A DNA stretch of 64,000 nucleotides from Diphasiastrum complanatum (GCA_029204225.1 CM055106.1:20829285-20893284); one strand, 5' to 3'. Counted from the first letter of the stretch, positions 20,980-33,452 are shown. Notes: generated by a model from the sequence alone, not told the origin. Numbers and translations are program-made.

Positions 20980-22375
20980 TTATACTAACCAACATAGTAA
21001 AGTAAATTTAACTTGAGATATTGATGTCGGGCATATTAGCACGTGTCATAAAAGAGAGATTCATGTACTAACCATCCCTCTGACATGCTATCTTCTGACA
21101 CACAAAATCTTTTAAAACTTTCATGTATCTTTCCATAAAGAACATCCACCTAAAAAGTCACAAATGGTTAAAAATAAGTGTTTTATTTAATGGGTTCATA
21201 TATCAATTGATTTAGTTTAAATACACATGCAAAAGAAAATTTATGCACTTATACCTAGTGTGCACTAGACCAGCAATAGAAACTTCTTCAACCAAGTGCA
21301 CCAATAAATGCACTTGTCAATCCATGATGGAAGTCAAAAAATATCTCTCAAACATGCACACAATCTCCACCATATCCTCATGTCTCTTGTGAAGATCCAT
21401 CTCATGGATTTCTTTTGAACACATCCATCTACAACATATTCAATCCATTTTATATCTATTTGAATTTCCAATCAATAAATACTAAATAAAAAAATGCACC
21501 AAGTACATGTAAATACCTGAGAATGATTGATAGTTTGTATATGGTCTCACAAATATCTTTTGACAGGCACCCACGAATTGACAATGGATAGATGAATTGA
21601 ATCATCTTTAGCCAATCATGAGATTTGAAACCTTGCAACTTTCCGTCCACTATGAATGATGACCGTAGAGAATGGACAAAACTAGTTGGTGTTCTAATGT
21701 CATGAATAATGCAGCGCACATGGTTAAGCTCCTCCTTAGTGAATGTCCAAGGTACTATTGGAGCATGATTTTCACCATCCTTTATCCAATATTCTTTTTG
21801 GTGTTTGATTCTTTTAAATCATGCCTTGCAACAATGGTATCTTTTTTACCAATCAAGTGTTTCCAAATAGATTCACCCACATTTCTAAATATGTGCATGG
21901 GATCAAGTAGGTGATTAATCAAAAGGTTATTCCAATATTCCAAACGATGAAATATAGATAATCTTTTCATACCATCGATTGGCTTTGCTTGAGATTCCTC
22001 CCATAGTTTTCGCCAATCTTCCATAGACATCATCTTTGGAGGCATCTCTCTCTCAACTCTTCCTCCAAAACCTCTTCTATGAGTGTCTCTAAATGGATGG
22101 CCTTCATGCAAGTATTTACGATGATTTTCATAAACCACTTTTTTGAGACTATAAGAGTATCTTCCCATAAGATTTGGCCCGCACAAAAAACAAGCATTTT
22201 TTTCAGCCGTTTGAAAGCTTGCCCAACAAATGGATACTGCTATTTTTGACAATATTTGCATCCTTTCTTGACTATTATCTCTATGACATTGCTACTCCAA
22301 AAGGTTTGTGTAGATTGTACAAGTGCATTGAGGAACAAATCTCAACTAAATGTTAGTTGGCGATAGTTTGAATAA
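20980..22375 (-). pseudogene. CACTA (En/Spm) TNP2-type transposase remnant
   Basis: Right to left, the frame reads FLCGPNLMGRYSYSLKKVVYENHRKYLHEGHPFR, then LLINHLLDPMHIFRNVGESIWKHLIGKKD, matching the TNP2 region of CACTA transposases (the 'H.lDvMHi.kNv' block). It continues after a frameshift with SHDWLKMIQFIYPLSIRG, then ICCRWMCSKEIHEMDLHKR with a stop before HLLVHLVEEVSIAGLV, and FCVSEDSMSEGWLVHESLFY near 21100, all in the expected order. Several stops and frame changes show it is dead. No CACTA termini were found. It abuts the right end of the novel element. Confidence 0.8.
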
Positions 22376-23099
22376 TTGGACTTGAAGAGAGAAAACAAGT
22401 ACAAGTACTTCATGGGATGGTATTTCAAGACAGCTAAAAGCATCAATATTTAAAAAACCAATGAGTTAATATACAAATTATTAAGCTTAGGTCTAGACTG
22501 AATTTAGTGAGCATGATGTGCCTAGGGGTGGGGATTCATAGGGCTTTTTGTTATGCTTTGATCATGGCGAAAATTGGACAACTATGGCAACACATGTGTA
22601 TGCAAAATTTATTAGAGAATTATCATTGCTACGTGTGATTTTAATGTGGTTAATAGAAAGGCCTAGATTTTTTGTTAGAGATTGGTTAATAGATTGAAGG
22701 GGTTTTCCTCCAACAAAACACACATGATTCATGACAAGTTGAAACCCAAGTATATAGTTGCAAGCTATACAAACATTCCAATGTAGGACAAAAAAATACG
22801 ACAAACAAGAGAGATCATGCCTATTTCATCGGAAGTAGAGTATGCTTTATCACACAAAAATTTACATCAAGAGCCAACTTTGAATGACTCACAAACTTTT
22901 GTGTTATTGTCAAGATTGTACACATAGGTCATGGATCAGCATATGTTATCCATGACAATGCCACCAAGAGACATATCTTTTGAAACTTTGGGTCTAGGAT
23001 CCACAAGAGATTTGATAAATTTGTAGCCATCCATATTATAATTTCTAGAATGCCTTCTAGATGTTTTTCTATTTTATAATTTCTTCCTCAAATGTAATT
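22376..23099. repeat. Dispersed repeat, inverted relative to 29370-29825
   Basis: From about 22560 to 23070 the sequence matches 29370-29820 in opposite orientation, including the 'gatcatgcctattt' and 'gacatatcttttga' landmarks. No gene is seen. The adjoining Copia gag fragment begins near 23100. The pairing of two such copies 6.5 kb apart is part of the larger inverted arrangement described under the 24347-25185 entry. Confidence 0.55.
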
Positions 23100-23410
23100 T
23101 GGATGTGGTATCCCTGATACCATAGAGAGTTGCTAGGATGTCTCATGCATTGTTAGCAGTCTGAGCATCACATATGTGAATGATTTGATTGTCTCTCATG
23201 TTGAGAGTGATGTAGGCAAATGCCTTGCCATCTTTTAGTCTCCATTTGGTGATAGTGGCTACATCACCCTCTGGTTTAACCTTAGTGCCATCAACAATGT
23301 CCCACAGTTCCTTGGCTAATAGTATGGTCTTCGTTTTGAACTTCCAGAGATGGTAGTTACTTCCATCACGTCTCATGATGACAAAAGAACTAGAAGGTAG
23401 AACCATTCTG
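23100..23410 (-). pseudogene. Copia gag N-terminal fragment
   Basis: The frame begins MVLPSSSFVIMRRDGSNYHLWKFKTKTILLAKELWDIVDG, the typical start of plant Copia gag (GSNY..W + LWDIVDG). It ends with a stop near 23143, and further homologous residues continue beyond it. The sister copy at 44942-45617 covers more of gag. Upstream on the same strand are the primer binding site and LTR at 23549-24346, so this is the 5' part of an element whose pol and 3' LTR are missing here. Confidence 0.75.
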
Positions 23411-23537
23411 GATGAATGAGACTGTTGGTAGATACAATGATTTCATAATATTGTTGGCTGCATGCTTGATAGAATGACGACATGGTAGAGAAAGTCTTGA
23501 TAATCTGTAGACAATGTGCATATTACTGAACTGCCCA

Positions 23538-24346
23538 CTCTAATACCATGTCAGAAATCGATGATATTTGCAACGGAAGACTGAACAAGTGGGCAGTAGG
23601 ATCGGAAGTGCCATAGTTAGCAGCAAAACATTCAAAATGAAGAAATAAAAATGTGCAATGGAACAACAATTGAGTGTAGAAAAAAATGTACTCTGATTAA
23701 TATCCACAAGGAGTACAATCACATGAAGTGAAAACTTCAGCTGGCTATAGAGTGAAAACTCTGATCGTTGTGTGTGATAACACATGCAACAAACTAATCT
23801 GAATGAATTGATAGAAACAATTATCAGATGTTTTGATATCATTAGATTTATTAGAATTGCTAAAGAAAATTTCTGATGAAGATACATATCTTGATATACT
23901 ACTCAAAATATTTAAAACTTATATTTTCTACAATTATTAGTGACCTGCCTTTGACTGTACAATGTAGGCGGACTATCAACGCAAAGTCATTGGGTCGGAT
24001 TTTAGATCTCCCATATGGAATTTTACAAAGTATCGAAAATTATACAAAGGATCGAAATTTTACAATGGGATCAAAAATTTATATAGGGTCGGAATTTTTC
24101 AAGGTCGAAAAAATTAGACCCATTCCGATCCAATCCAGAGTCAAAAAAATTAGACATGATCCAATCCGATCCAAGGTCCAGGGTCGGAAAATCTCTGTTT
24201 GTTAGGTTTGACATTGGGTCGAAGAAATGCAATACTGGATTTTTCAATCTTTTAGAAAAACTCAAGCCTTCTATTTTCTTGGTGTTGTAACGTTTTCAAG
24301 ATGCTTATTAATGAATGGATTTGAGGCTGAGCTTTGAATTCCAACA
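23538..24346 (-). mobile_element. Copia LTR with primer binding site (family Q)
   Basis: The LTR spans 23549-24346 (about 798 bp), reading TGTCAGAAATCG...GAATTCCAACA on the plus strand. Next to it, 23538-23548 read on the minus strand give TGGTATTAGAG, complementary to the 3' end of initiator Met-tRNA with one mismatch from the usual TGGTATCAGAG. Two more copies lie at 43059-44598 and 45759-46096. The end near 24000-24190 carries many variants of 'ggtcgaaaaaattagacc' and 'gatccaatcc', a clear internal repeat. Confidence 0.75.
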
Positions 24347-25185
24347 AAGCCATTTTTTCATACAATATGTAGATAAACACACATTATTGAGCTTTATGTA
24401 TGTCGAGAAAATTTTACTCAAAGTATATCAAGTCTATGAATGTCGTTAGATCACATAATTTTGAAGTTTTATTGAACATAGATCCTCGTATTTTAAAGAT
24501 TATATCCATGAGGGCGTCTTATTGCTATAGTTGAAAATTTCCAATCAAACTTGTATAAAAAAAGGTTTGTTTGCCTTCATGGCCACATGTAGAAAAAATG
24601 ACATATTCACAAAATGTCCTGCATGGAAGGTGGGAGAATGCCCATATTGCATTAATGTGAGAGATTTTTAAGCCTTTGTGTGGCCATGCAAGAAACCATA
24701 GAATGCATAACTATTATCCATGAGTGTATAAGTGCTTTCACCTAGCTCCCATGCATATGTAACCCAACAAGAATCAAGACAATAGTAAGGTGGATGTGTG
24801 CTATCTAAAAGATGGTAATTCCAACCACAACTCCAGCCTGGGTCCTACCCTCCTTGAAGGGTGCTAGTACTATTTACCTAATGACTATGTGTGAATAGAA
24901 AACTTACTTATTTAACAAGATGAGGATGGTGTGCACTTTGGACAATGCTTGGTGATGCTCCTAGGCCACCAATGATGCTTTGTAGTGGTCCCATGATAGG
25001 GGTGACATGTAGCAAAAAATGTATTTTGCACCGCTATCGAGGGTGTAGGGCTCCACCCTCATCCAATAGTCCACAACCCTCTATCATGGTGAAGATATCC
25101 ATGACACAACCATTCTATATCATTGGGCCTTGTATAGAATATAGTCCTATGTGGATTGCATCGTGGTGGGGCCATGAATGCCATG
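24347..25185. repeat. Inverted copy of part of duplicated block D
   Basis: Read on the minus strand, about 24360-25185 matches 27180-28260: the TAG-bearing 'catgatagagggttgtg' and 'gatgtagaatggttgtgtc' landmarks appear in reverse order. With the copies at 26815-29285 and 30500-32610 this gives one inverted and two direct copies. No gene is seen; short open frames across it are not conserved between copies. Confidence 0.55.
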
Positions 25186-26850
25186 GACATGAACAATTAC
25201 AAAAATAGTACTAACTTCCTAAATTATGAAATAAACAAAGGGACAAAAGAAAAAACCAGGTGATAAAAAATTTCTCACACCATCTAATATTTGACAATTT
25301 GCAATGTGTTATCATCTCTTAACTCAAAACTTACATGAATGGATATTTCACCTTCATTAAGAGACCCAAAATATCTAGCACGTAATAATAAGACTCATTT
25401 TTTTCCTACAAAAAAAGTCGGTTGTAGTTTTTGGACAGCAAACCAAGGAGCCCTCGTTGATGAAACTTTAAAATAAAAAGCTCTAATGGATTGTTTATCT
25501 AAAATGAGATTCTAAACACACATTATTTGGTTCATAATAAATAATGATAATGCAATGTAGTACATCAATTTGACTGACACCAGTCTGAGTTAGTCGACAA
25601 GTGTTCACGTATTTCTTCTTAGTTCTTCATACTTGTGTCCACATGTCCTTATTCCATTAGAGATGGAAGAGTGGTTTACCATTTGATCATTTTTTGGAAT
25701 TTGATCTAAATTATCTAATAAGCTTTTTTCTTTCTCTACTGGGTCCACTCTGTAGATTGGAAACCGTGAATGAGTACAAACAATTTGGTCTATTGAAAAC
25801 ACTTTTCTTCGACATAAATTATTGTCTTGGAAATTTACATTACAATTGTACACGCCATAGATTTTGAGTTTTTATGAGGTGGAAAATCTACTTTACATGT
25901 TATTTTACGTTCTTCATAAAAGATTTCATGCACATGCACAAAGCTTGAAATGTACCTTTCGGAGGAATGAAATTATTTGCAAGATGTAATGCACTTCAAA
26001 CATATCACAAGCTCCTTCACTTTGAGTTAGATTCTTTACTTATTACGGAAGGAGCTTGGCATATAATATTCTACAAGGGCTTCTTCCATAATGGATAATT
26101 TGTCTATTTTAACATGATTGCAATCCACTACGAAAGAGAATTTACATTTGAAAAACATAATCAACCTATTAAAAATGAAATCTATGAGTCCTTAGAGTGT
26201 TTTGACCATTCACCCCAACTATCCATTCATTACTTCCTCTTCCAAAGCATATCTGCAAGAACATTTCCTTCAGCATCCTTTCCTTGTGCTTGGGACGTAG
26301 CGGACTTGGGACAATTCTTGAGCATTACTTGCTGGATGTAATTGAGCATCGCACTACATAATTCAGGTGGCTGATTGTAGCAGTGCGCTTGTAAGTAAAA
26401 TTTGTTGCCACCAGCATTAGCAGTTGTATGCTTTTGGGTGCCATTGGTTGGGGTGTTATTGATGAGCCATTGTAATGCAGGTTCAAGATGTTGTGTCAAA
26501 GATATCCCCGACAAAGGCTTGCTGCACAAGGGTACACAACTGACGTAATCGCCATCAACACCCAAGTCAAAAAACTGATGTATTATAAGCAGACATGTTA
26601 GGCCAATGATTACACTTGATAGGCCAATTGCATGTGTTGCCATGATAGTTGCAGTTGGACTTGCTTGCTAGATACAGCTCCTTGACATCAATGAAAATCA
26701 AGCCCAAGATTGATTAGATCATATGTTGTACATAAGATACATGATGGTAGACAAATGCATCACATCTATCAATGAGCTGAGGACATTGTTATAACAAATG
26801 ATTACAAGCAAGAGAGAGAATATTCACCTTTGAATCAATTAAATGACCTT
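25186..26850. repeat. Repeat block R, copy 2 (5' part)
   Basis: The sequence matches 311-1265 and 38431-40140 but is interrupted at about 25350-25890 by extra sequence that also occurs at 48021-48770. This copy keeps the full ginkbilobin-like frame at 26230-26643, which the other two copies have partly lost. It ends where block D begins near 26815-26850. Confidence 0.6.
26230..26643 (-). CDS. Small secreted protein, possibly ginkbilobin-like
   Basis: A 137-residue frame. Residues 1-24 (MATHAIGLSSVIIGLTCLLI) form a hydrophobic signal peptide or anchor. The mature part has cysteines in CVPLC, HCYNQPPELC and, 14 residues further, NC. This C-x7-C-x14-C spacing, with the GG...Y.QAHC lead-in, resembles the Gnk2/DUF26 (stress-antifungal) domain, which has C-x8-C-x2-C and a similar 14-residue interval; the middle Cys is missing here. 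The family call is inference. It is the most complete of three copies (also 866-1085 and 39771-39960), and all share the LWKRK terminus. It may be a captured gene piece carried by block R; expression is unknown. Confidence 0.45.
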   Translation of the reverse strand: MATHAIGLSSVIIGLTCLLIIHQFFDLGVDGDYVSCVPLCSKPLSGISLTQHLEPALQWLINNTPTNGTQKHTTANAGGNKFYLQAHCYNQPPELCSAMLNYIQQVMLKNCPKSATSQAQGKDAEGNVLADMLWKRK

Positions 26851-27135
26851 GTTTCTTTTTTTGTATTATGTTGCTTTCTTATGAGGATAGTTGAGAAGCC
26901 GCTCTCTACCTCTGGACATCCAAAATCAAAGGACCTACTCTCAAATCCTTCATAGGGAGCTTTAGATTTGGTGTTTCATGTGCACCCTTTTATATCATTT
27001 CAGGTTGATAGTACCAAAAGGCATCCATGACGGAGCCACCTAGGTAAGCAATATATGCCATGGCATTCATGGACTCATACGAAAAAGCATGCTCAATCAT
27101 ATGCGATGGCACTCATGGACTCATATGAAAAAGCA

Positions 27136-27167
27136 TGCTCAATCATGGACTCATCCATGATTGAGCA
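27136..27167. other. Perfect hairpin, 14-bp arms
   Basis: TGCTCAATCATGGA, a CTCA loop, then TCCATGATTGAGCA. The arms are perfectly complementary. The same hairpin is intact in the second copy of the block at 30789-30820, despite differences around it. Confidence 0.7.
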
Positions 27168-28430
27168 CACTAGTTCTGACATAGCATTCATGGGCCCATA
27201 TTTGGCAACATCCACGGCAAAGCCATTTGGACAAAATATATTTTCTATGGTATTCATGGCCCCAACCACGAAGGACTATATTCTACGCAAGGCCCAATGA
27301 TGTAGAATGGTTGTGTCTTGAATATCTTCACCATGATAGAGGGTTGTGCACTATTGGATGAGGGTGTGGCCCTACTACACCCTCGATAGTAGTGCAAAAT
27401 ACTTTCCTATCATGAGACCGCCACAAAGCATCATTTGTGGCCTAGGAGCATGACCAAGCATCGAGAATATAGTGTTCAAAGTGCACACCATGCTCATCTT
27501 GTTGATATTAGTAATGTTTGTGTTCACACATAGTCATTACATAGATAGTACTAGCACCCTTCAATAGGGGCAGGTGGAGTTGTGATTGGAATTACCATCT
27601 TTTAGAAAGCACGCGTCAACCTTACTATTGTCTTGATGGTTTAGGTGCATGCAATTATACACTCATGGCTAATAGTTATGCCATTTATAATTTCTAGCAT
27701 GGCCACACAGAGGCTTAAAAATCTCTCACATTAATGCAATATGGGCATTCACCCACCTTCCATGTTGGCCATTTTGTAATTATGTCGATTTTTCTAGATG
27801 TGGCCATGAACAAACCAAAGTAAAAAATATTTGCTAGAGTTTATGAATGAGATAATGTTCACTCCTTTGCAAATTATTAAGATTATTATTAAGTCCTCTC
27901 CTCAAGCCTTAATTGTGGTTCAATAAGATGAGAAGATATAATGTATATAATGTGTGTTAGCTCACATTGTATATAATCAATGGTTGTGATTGAGTTTTAA
28001 GAACACAGTTACCTATAATAGCAAGATCTAATTTTTATATAAGTTTGATTAGAAGTAATTTTCAATATAGTAATAAAAATCCCTCACATATATAATCTTT
28101 AAAATACGAGTCTGTATGTTTGATAAAACTTCAAAATTATGTGATCCAATGACGTTCATGGACCTAACATATTTTGAGTAAAATTTTCTCAACATACATA
28201 AAGCTCAATAATGTGTGTCCATTTGCATATCATACGAAATAATGGCTAGACCTTTTGTCTTGTCATTGCCATAACTCAATGAGAAAACTCACCATCATAT
28301 CCCTCCAATGTGCCTCTAAACACATTGCAAAGAAGTGAACATTAGCAAGCTTAATATGTGCTCGTGAGAATCTTTGGAAGTTACAACTAAAGATAATTGT
28401 CCAATTCTATCCTACAAACTCCATAATTTC

Positions 28431-29032
28431 ATCATTAGAGGAATTTTGGATTCAAAAAGGGCCCTTTAAAAAGATGTTTTTTAATTTTTTTTTTTCAACA
28501 TTTGAAGCTTAACTTTGACCAATAATAAAAGTACATGTGTACTTTTACGTTAAGTAGAAATCTGCCCAAAAATTTGGGCCAAATTTTTTTAATATGCACA
28601 TTTAAAATAGAGAAGGAAAAGAAATTTCATTCTAGAATATGAAAGGAGAGTAAAGAGCCGGGAAGGGGGGGGGGGAGGTGTTTGTCTTTTTAAGGGGGCG
28701 TGCCCCTCCTTCTTGGGGCATGCCCCCTCCCTCCCCTCTCTCATAAAATGTTATCCCCCCCCCCCCCCCCCCCTTTTCTCTCCTTCCTTTCTATGATCTA
28801 GAATTAAATATTTTTCCTTCCCTAGTTTAGATGTGCATATTACAAAAATTTGCCCCAAACTTGCAACCCTTCCACTTTTATTTTGTATATTTCCATACTC
28901 TTTATTCTCCCTTTCTTTGACATGTATGGTTTAAAGAATTAGTTTTAATTTACTTGGCTGTCCAAATTGTAAACTCGGACACCTAGGTGGCAATCCTTAT
29001 AGGGCCCTTTTCAAGCCCAAATTTTATGTAAT
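28431..29032. mobile_element. Fold-back MITE-like element with G and C runs
   Basis: The edges are imperfect inverted repeats (CATTAGAGGAATTTTGGATTC at the left; the right edge reverse-complemented reads CATTACATAAAATTTGGGCTTG), each followed by AAAAGGGCCC. Inside, 28585-28690 and 28745-28850 are a second inverted repeat whose arms include a GGGGGGGGGG run and a CCCC run. A second copy in block D copy 2 spans about 31790-32365. It encodes nothing. Superfamily unknown; no clear target duplication. Confidence 0.5.
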
Positions 29033-29285
29033 GCCTCATAATGGCTGGATGAGAGGACAAGCTATAGTTTCCACTATATGCATAAAAGGATTTCAACATT
29101 ATCAAACTTCATATGTAGTTGGGAGAATCTTTGAAAGTTCTAGCTTGAGATTATTTTTCAAATCCAATCTAAGAGGGCTTCATTTATTCATATTCAATCC
29201 ATGATGAATAATTGATGATAGTTTTCTATGTAACAATGATGCAAAGTTTCAAATAGAGATAAAACTAGAACTATCAGCAAACTTG

Positions 29286-29825
29286 TTTAAGATAACAAAT
29301 TATGCAATAGTGGAATATAATTCATTAAAGAATCGAAATCTGCAAAGATAAAAAAAGAAAAACATCTACAAGGCATTCTAGAAATTATATTATCGATTGC
29401 TACAAATTTATCAAATCTTTTGTTAATCCAAGACTCAAAGTGTCAAAAGATATGTCTCTTGGTGGCATTGTCACGGATAGCATATGTTGATCCATGACCT
29501 ATGTGTACTATCTTGACAACGACACAACAATTTGTGAGTCAATCGGAACTGGCTCTTGATGTAAATTTTTGTGTGATGAAGCATGCTTTACTTCTGATGA
29601 AGTAGGCATGATCTCTCTTGTTTGTCACATTTTATGGTCCTACATTGAAATGTTTGTATAGCTTGCCTATATACTTGGGTTTCAACTTGTCATGAATCAT
29701 GTGTGTTTTGTTGGAAGGAAATCCTTTCAATCTATTAACTAATCTCTAATTTAAAATCTAGGCTTTCCTATTAACCATAGTAAAATCACACATAGCAATG
29801 ATAATTCTTTAACTTTCCATTAATC
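29286..29825. repeat. Repeat, inverted relative to 22560-23070
   Basis: From about 29370 the sequence matches 22560-23070 in the opposite orientation. No gene is seen. Confidence 0.5.
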
Positions 29826-30187
29826 ATTAGAGGATTTCTAAAACCAAAAAAGACCCTTTGTAAATATTTTCTTTATATGCTTTGTCCAATTTTTCTTACA
29901 CATGGACCACTCAAATTTGAAATCTAAGTAACGTAGCTTTTTTTTTTCCACATTAAAACTGGCATAACTTTTTAGTGGTAAGTCGGAATTCAGCGAAGTT
30001 TGGTGTGTTGGAAGAAGAGCGTTGTCCAGTGATATGTAACATGACATACTTCTAAGCTACGATTAAAAAGTTATGGCAAGTCAAATGCATTAGTTGAAAA
30101 TATTGTTATAATATTTTAATAATACAAAAGGGATGTTTGCACGAATTCTTATAAGGTCCTTTTGGAGCTCAAAATTCCCCTAATGAT
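29826..30187. mobile_element. MITE-like element
   Basis: About 360 bp with imperfect inverted ends. The left is ATTAGAGGATTTCTAAAACC followed by AAAAAAGACCC; the right, reverse-complemented, is ATTAGGGGAATTTTGAGCTCC followed by AAAAGGACC. The edges resemble those of the element at 28431-29032, so the two may belong to one family with different interiors. Non-coding. Confidence 0.5.
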
Positions 30188-30499
30188 AAGAGTGATAGCA
30201 CATGTCCATGAGAGTTGGAATATTGAAAATATGCATGAATTTTGTCCTAGAGCTTGATATGAGCTTACTATCTTGATCAATGAAGATAGAATGAAGAAAA
30301 CCGTATAGACAAAAGATCTTGGAAAGAAATAGTTGTAGCAATAGTACATTAGCACATGATTTTCTAGATTGGGCTACTCTCCATTTAAAAATTGGGGGGG
30401 GGGGGGATTTACTTGTGTTTTACAAAGTAGTACCACCAAATAAACTTCATCCTTTAAGATGGAGCTATTTTTAAGTACATAGGTAACAAAATCAAGAGC
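30188..30499. repeat. Copy of window start 1-310
   Basis: Nearly identical to 1-290, including the G-run near 30396. It joins directly to block D copy 2. No gene is seen. Confidence 0.6.
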
Positions 30500-32610
30500 A
30501 AATATTCACCTATGACTCAATTAAATGACCTTGTTTCTTTTATTGTAATCATGTTGCTTTCTTACGAGGACATCCAAAATCAAAGTACCTACTCTCAAGT
30601 CCTTCGTAAGGAGCTTTAGATTTGGTGTTTCACGTGCATCCTTCTATATCGTCCCGGGTTGATAGCACCAAAGGCATCCATGACGGAGCCACCTAGGTAA
30701 GCAATATATGCCATGGTGTTCATGGACGCATACGAAAAAGCATGCTCAATCATATGCGATGGCACTCGTGGACTTATATGAAAAAGCATGCTCAATCATG
30801 GACTCATCCATGATTGAGCACACTAGTTCTGCCATAGCATTCATGGGCCCATACTAAGAAGCATCCAGGACAAAGCCACTTGGATGAGATATAGTTTCCA
30901 TAGTATTCATGGTCCCACCACGATGCAACCACGAAAAACTATATTCTACACAAGTCCCAATGATGTAGAATGGTTGTGTCATGAATATCTTCACCATGAT
31001 AGAGGGTTGTGCACTATTGGATGAGAATGTAGCCCTACTACACCATCTTTAGAAAGCACGCATCAACCTTACTATTGTCTTGATGGTTTAGGTGCATGAA
31101 GTTATATACTCATGGCTAATAGTTATGCCATTTATAGTTTCTAGTATGGCCACACAGAGGCTTAAAAGTCTCCCACATTAATGCAATATGGGCATTCGCC
31201 ACCTTCCATGTTGGCCACTTTGTGATTATGTCATTTTTTCTAGATGTGGCCATCAAGGCAAAACAAACCAAAGTAAAATATATGTGCTAGAGTTTATGAA
31301 TGAGATAATATTCACTCCTTTGCAAATTATTAAGATTATTATCAAGTCCTCTCCTCAAGCCAGACGAGAAGATATAATTTACATAATGTGTGTTGGCTCA
31401 CATTGTATATATAATCAATGGTTGTGATTGAGTTTTAAAACCACGGTTACCTATAACATAATAGATACGAGTATGTATGTTTGATAAAACTTCAAAATTA
31501 TGTCATCCAACGATGTTCATGGACCGAACATATTTTGAGTAAAATTTTCTCGACATACATAAAGCTCAATAATGTGTGTCCATTTGCATATCATACAAAA
31601 TAATGGCTAGACCTTTTGTCTTGTCATTGCCATAACTTAATGAGAAAACTCACCATCATATCCCTCCAATGTGCCTCTAAACACATTGCAAAGAAGTGAA
31701 CATTAGCAAGCTTAATATGTGCTCGTGAGAATCTTTGGAAGTTACAACTAAAGATAATTGTCCAATTCTATCCTAAAAACTCCATAATTTCATCATTGCA
31801 GGAATTTTGGATTAGAAAGATGTTTTTTAATTTTTTTCAACATTTGAAGCTTTCTTTTGACCGATAATAAAAGTACATGTCTACTTTTACGTTGAGTAGA
31901 AATTTGCCCAAAAATATGGGGCAAATTTTTTTAACATGCACATTTAAAATAGAGAAGGAAAAGAAATTTAATTCTAGAACATAGAAAGGAGAGAAAAGAG
32001 CGGGGGAGGGGGCAGGTGTCTTTTCAAGGGGGCGCACCCCTCCTTCTTGGGGCACGCCCCCTCCCTCCCCTCTCTCATAAAATCCCCCCCCCCCCCCCTT
32101 CCTCTCCTTTCTATGTTCTAGAATTCAATATGTTTTCCTGCCCTATTTTAGATGTGCATATTACAAAAATTTGCCAGGAAATTTGTAACCCTTTCACTTC
32201 TATTTTGCATTTTTCCAAAAATTTCTCACTCTCTTTATTCTCCCTTTCTTTGACATGTATGGTTTTAAAAAAAAATAGTTTTAATTTACTTGGCTGCCCA
32301 AATTGTAAACTCGGACAACCTACATGGCAATCCTTATAGGGCCCTTTTCAAGCTCAAATTTTATGTAATGACTCATAATGGCTAGATGAGAGGACAAGCT
32401 ATAGTTTTTGCTATATGCATCAAAGGATTTCAACATTATCAAACTTCATATGTAGTTGGGAGAATCTTTTGAAAGTTCTAGCTTGAGATTATTTTTCAAA
32501 TCCCATCTAAGAGAGCTCCATTTATTCATATTCAATCCATGATGAATAATTGATAATAATTTTCTATGTAACAATGATGCAAAGTTTCAAATAGAGATGA
32601 AACTAGAACT
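30500..32610. repeat. Duplicated block D, copy 2
   Basis: A direct copy of 26815-29285 with a deletion of a few hundred bases, the conserved hairpin at 30789-30820 and the fold-back element at about 31790-32365. It ends at 32610, where a Copia LTR has inserted exactly after 'aaactagaact', the point matching 29282 in copy 1. Confidence 0.65.
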
Positions 32611-33452
32611 TGTGAAAATTTGTCAAAAAGCTATCTTGATTATTTTATGATTTTATGCTTGTCAGGACATTTCACATGTGTGGAGCATGTTCCCAAATGT
32701 GAAAAATAGTTAGGAATAGTTTATAATGTTGACTTTAGGTGTAATATAAAGGTTGCTAGTCAAGCATCTTGGTGTCACTAGGTGATAAGGCCAATTTTGG
32801 CTTTAGAGGTCGAATGGTCAAGTACACATGTTTTGTCATGATTAGGCCAAAATTCAATTATTATGTAACTTGAGATAGTTAGGTTGCTTACACATGTCAA
32901 GTTTAGGTTTGATGAGTGATGCACTCTATGTGGTGGCAAAAGTCAAAGGGTCCAATCATAAGAGAGAGATGTGTTGGAAGGGTCCAATCAAAAGTGAGGG
33001 ATGTTGCATCACACATCCAATAGGGTTGGAGAGGCTATGTTTAAGGGGTCCAATAATAATCAAGCATGGATCTCCACGAGTTTCTATATGTACTTTCATT
33101 CTCTTCATTAATGTATGAGAGATCTATGAGTTTTTTGAGTCAATTTGGAGATTTGTAAATTTTGCTTGTATAGCCTTCTCTCTCTAAGTGAGCCCAAAAG
33201 TGGTATTTTCTCTCTCTACCTAAGGAGAGGAGCTTGTCTTTACTTAGATTATTTCATGAAATCTTCCACACGTGTGAAACACCTTTTGGTAACAAATGAA
33301 TGCATGTAGAATGGTATTTTTGCCTTAGATCTTGTCATTGATCTTGGATTTCAATCAATAGGTGATCTATAGTGCATGAGCCAAGCTTAGGAGATCAATT
33401 TCACACATTAGGGCATTCCCACATGTGTGAATTTTCACATGGTATTAGAGCC
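32611..33452 (+). mobile_element. Copia 5' LTR with primer binding site (family P)
   Basis: The LTR 32611-33439 (829 bp) starts TGTGAAAATTTG and ends GAATTTTCACA. The next 13 bases, TGGTATTAGAGCC, are a Met-tRNA primer binding site with one change from the common TGGTATCAGAGC. A TCCACACGTGTGAAAC palindrome lies at 33266-33281. The family is related to the solo LTR at 38931-39770, which is in the opposite orientation. Confidence 0.8.

Larger units (their letters stand above)
26815..29285. repeat. Duplicated block D, copy 1
   Basis: About 2.5 kb repeated in the same orientation at 30500-32610. Shared landmarks include 'gacggagccacctaggtaag', the hairpin at 27136, the 'aaagctcaataatgtgtgtcc' stretch, the G/C-run inverted repeat near 28650-28775 and the 'aaactagaact' end. 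Copy 2 lacks about 360 bp, including the segment at about 27360-27600. No gene was found. Local direct repeats of 'actcatggactcatatgaaaaagcatgctcaatcat' type occur at 27060-27150. Confidence 0.65.

Noticed and set aside
27055-27300. Plus-strand frame with MPWHSWTHTKKHAQ repeats
   Set aside because: It translates a direct DNA repeat and is not preserved in the second copy of block D.
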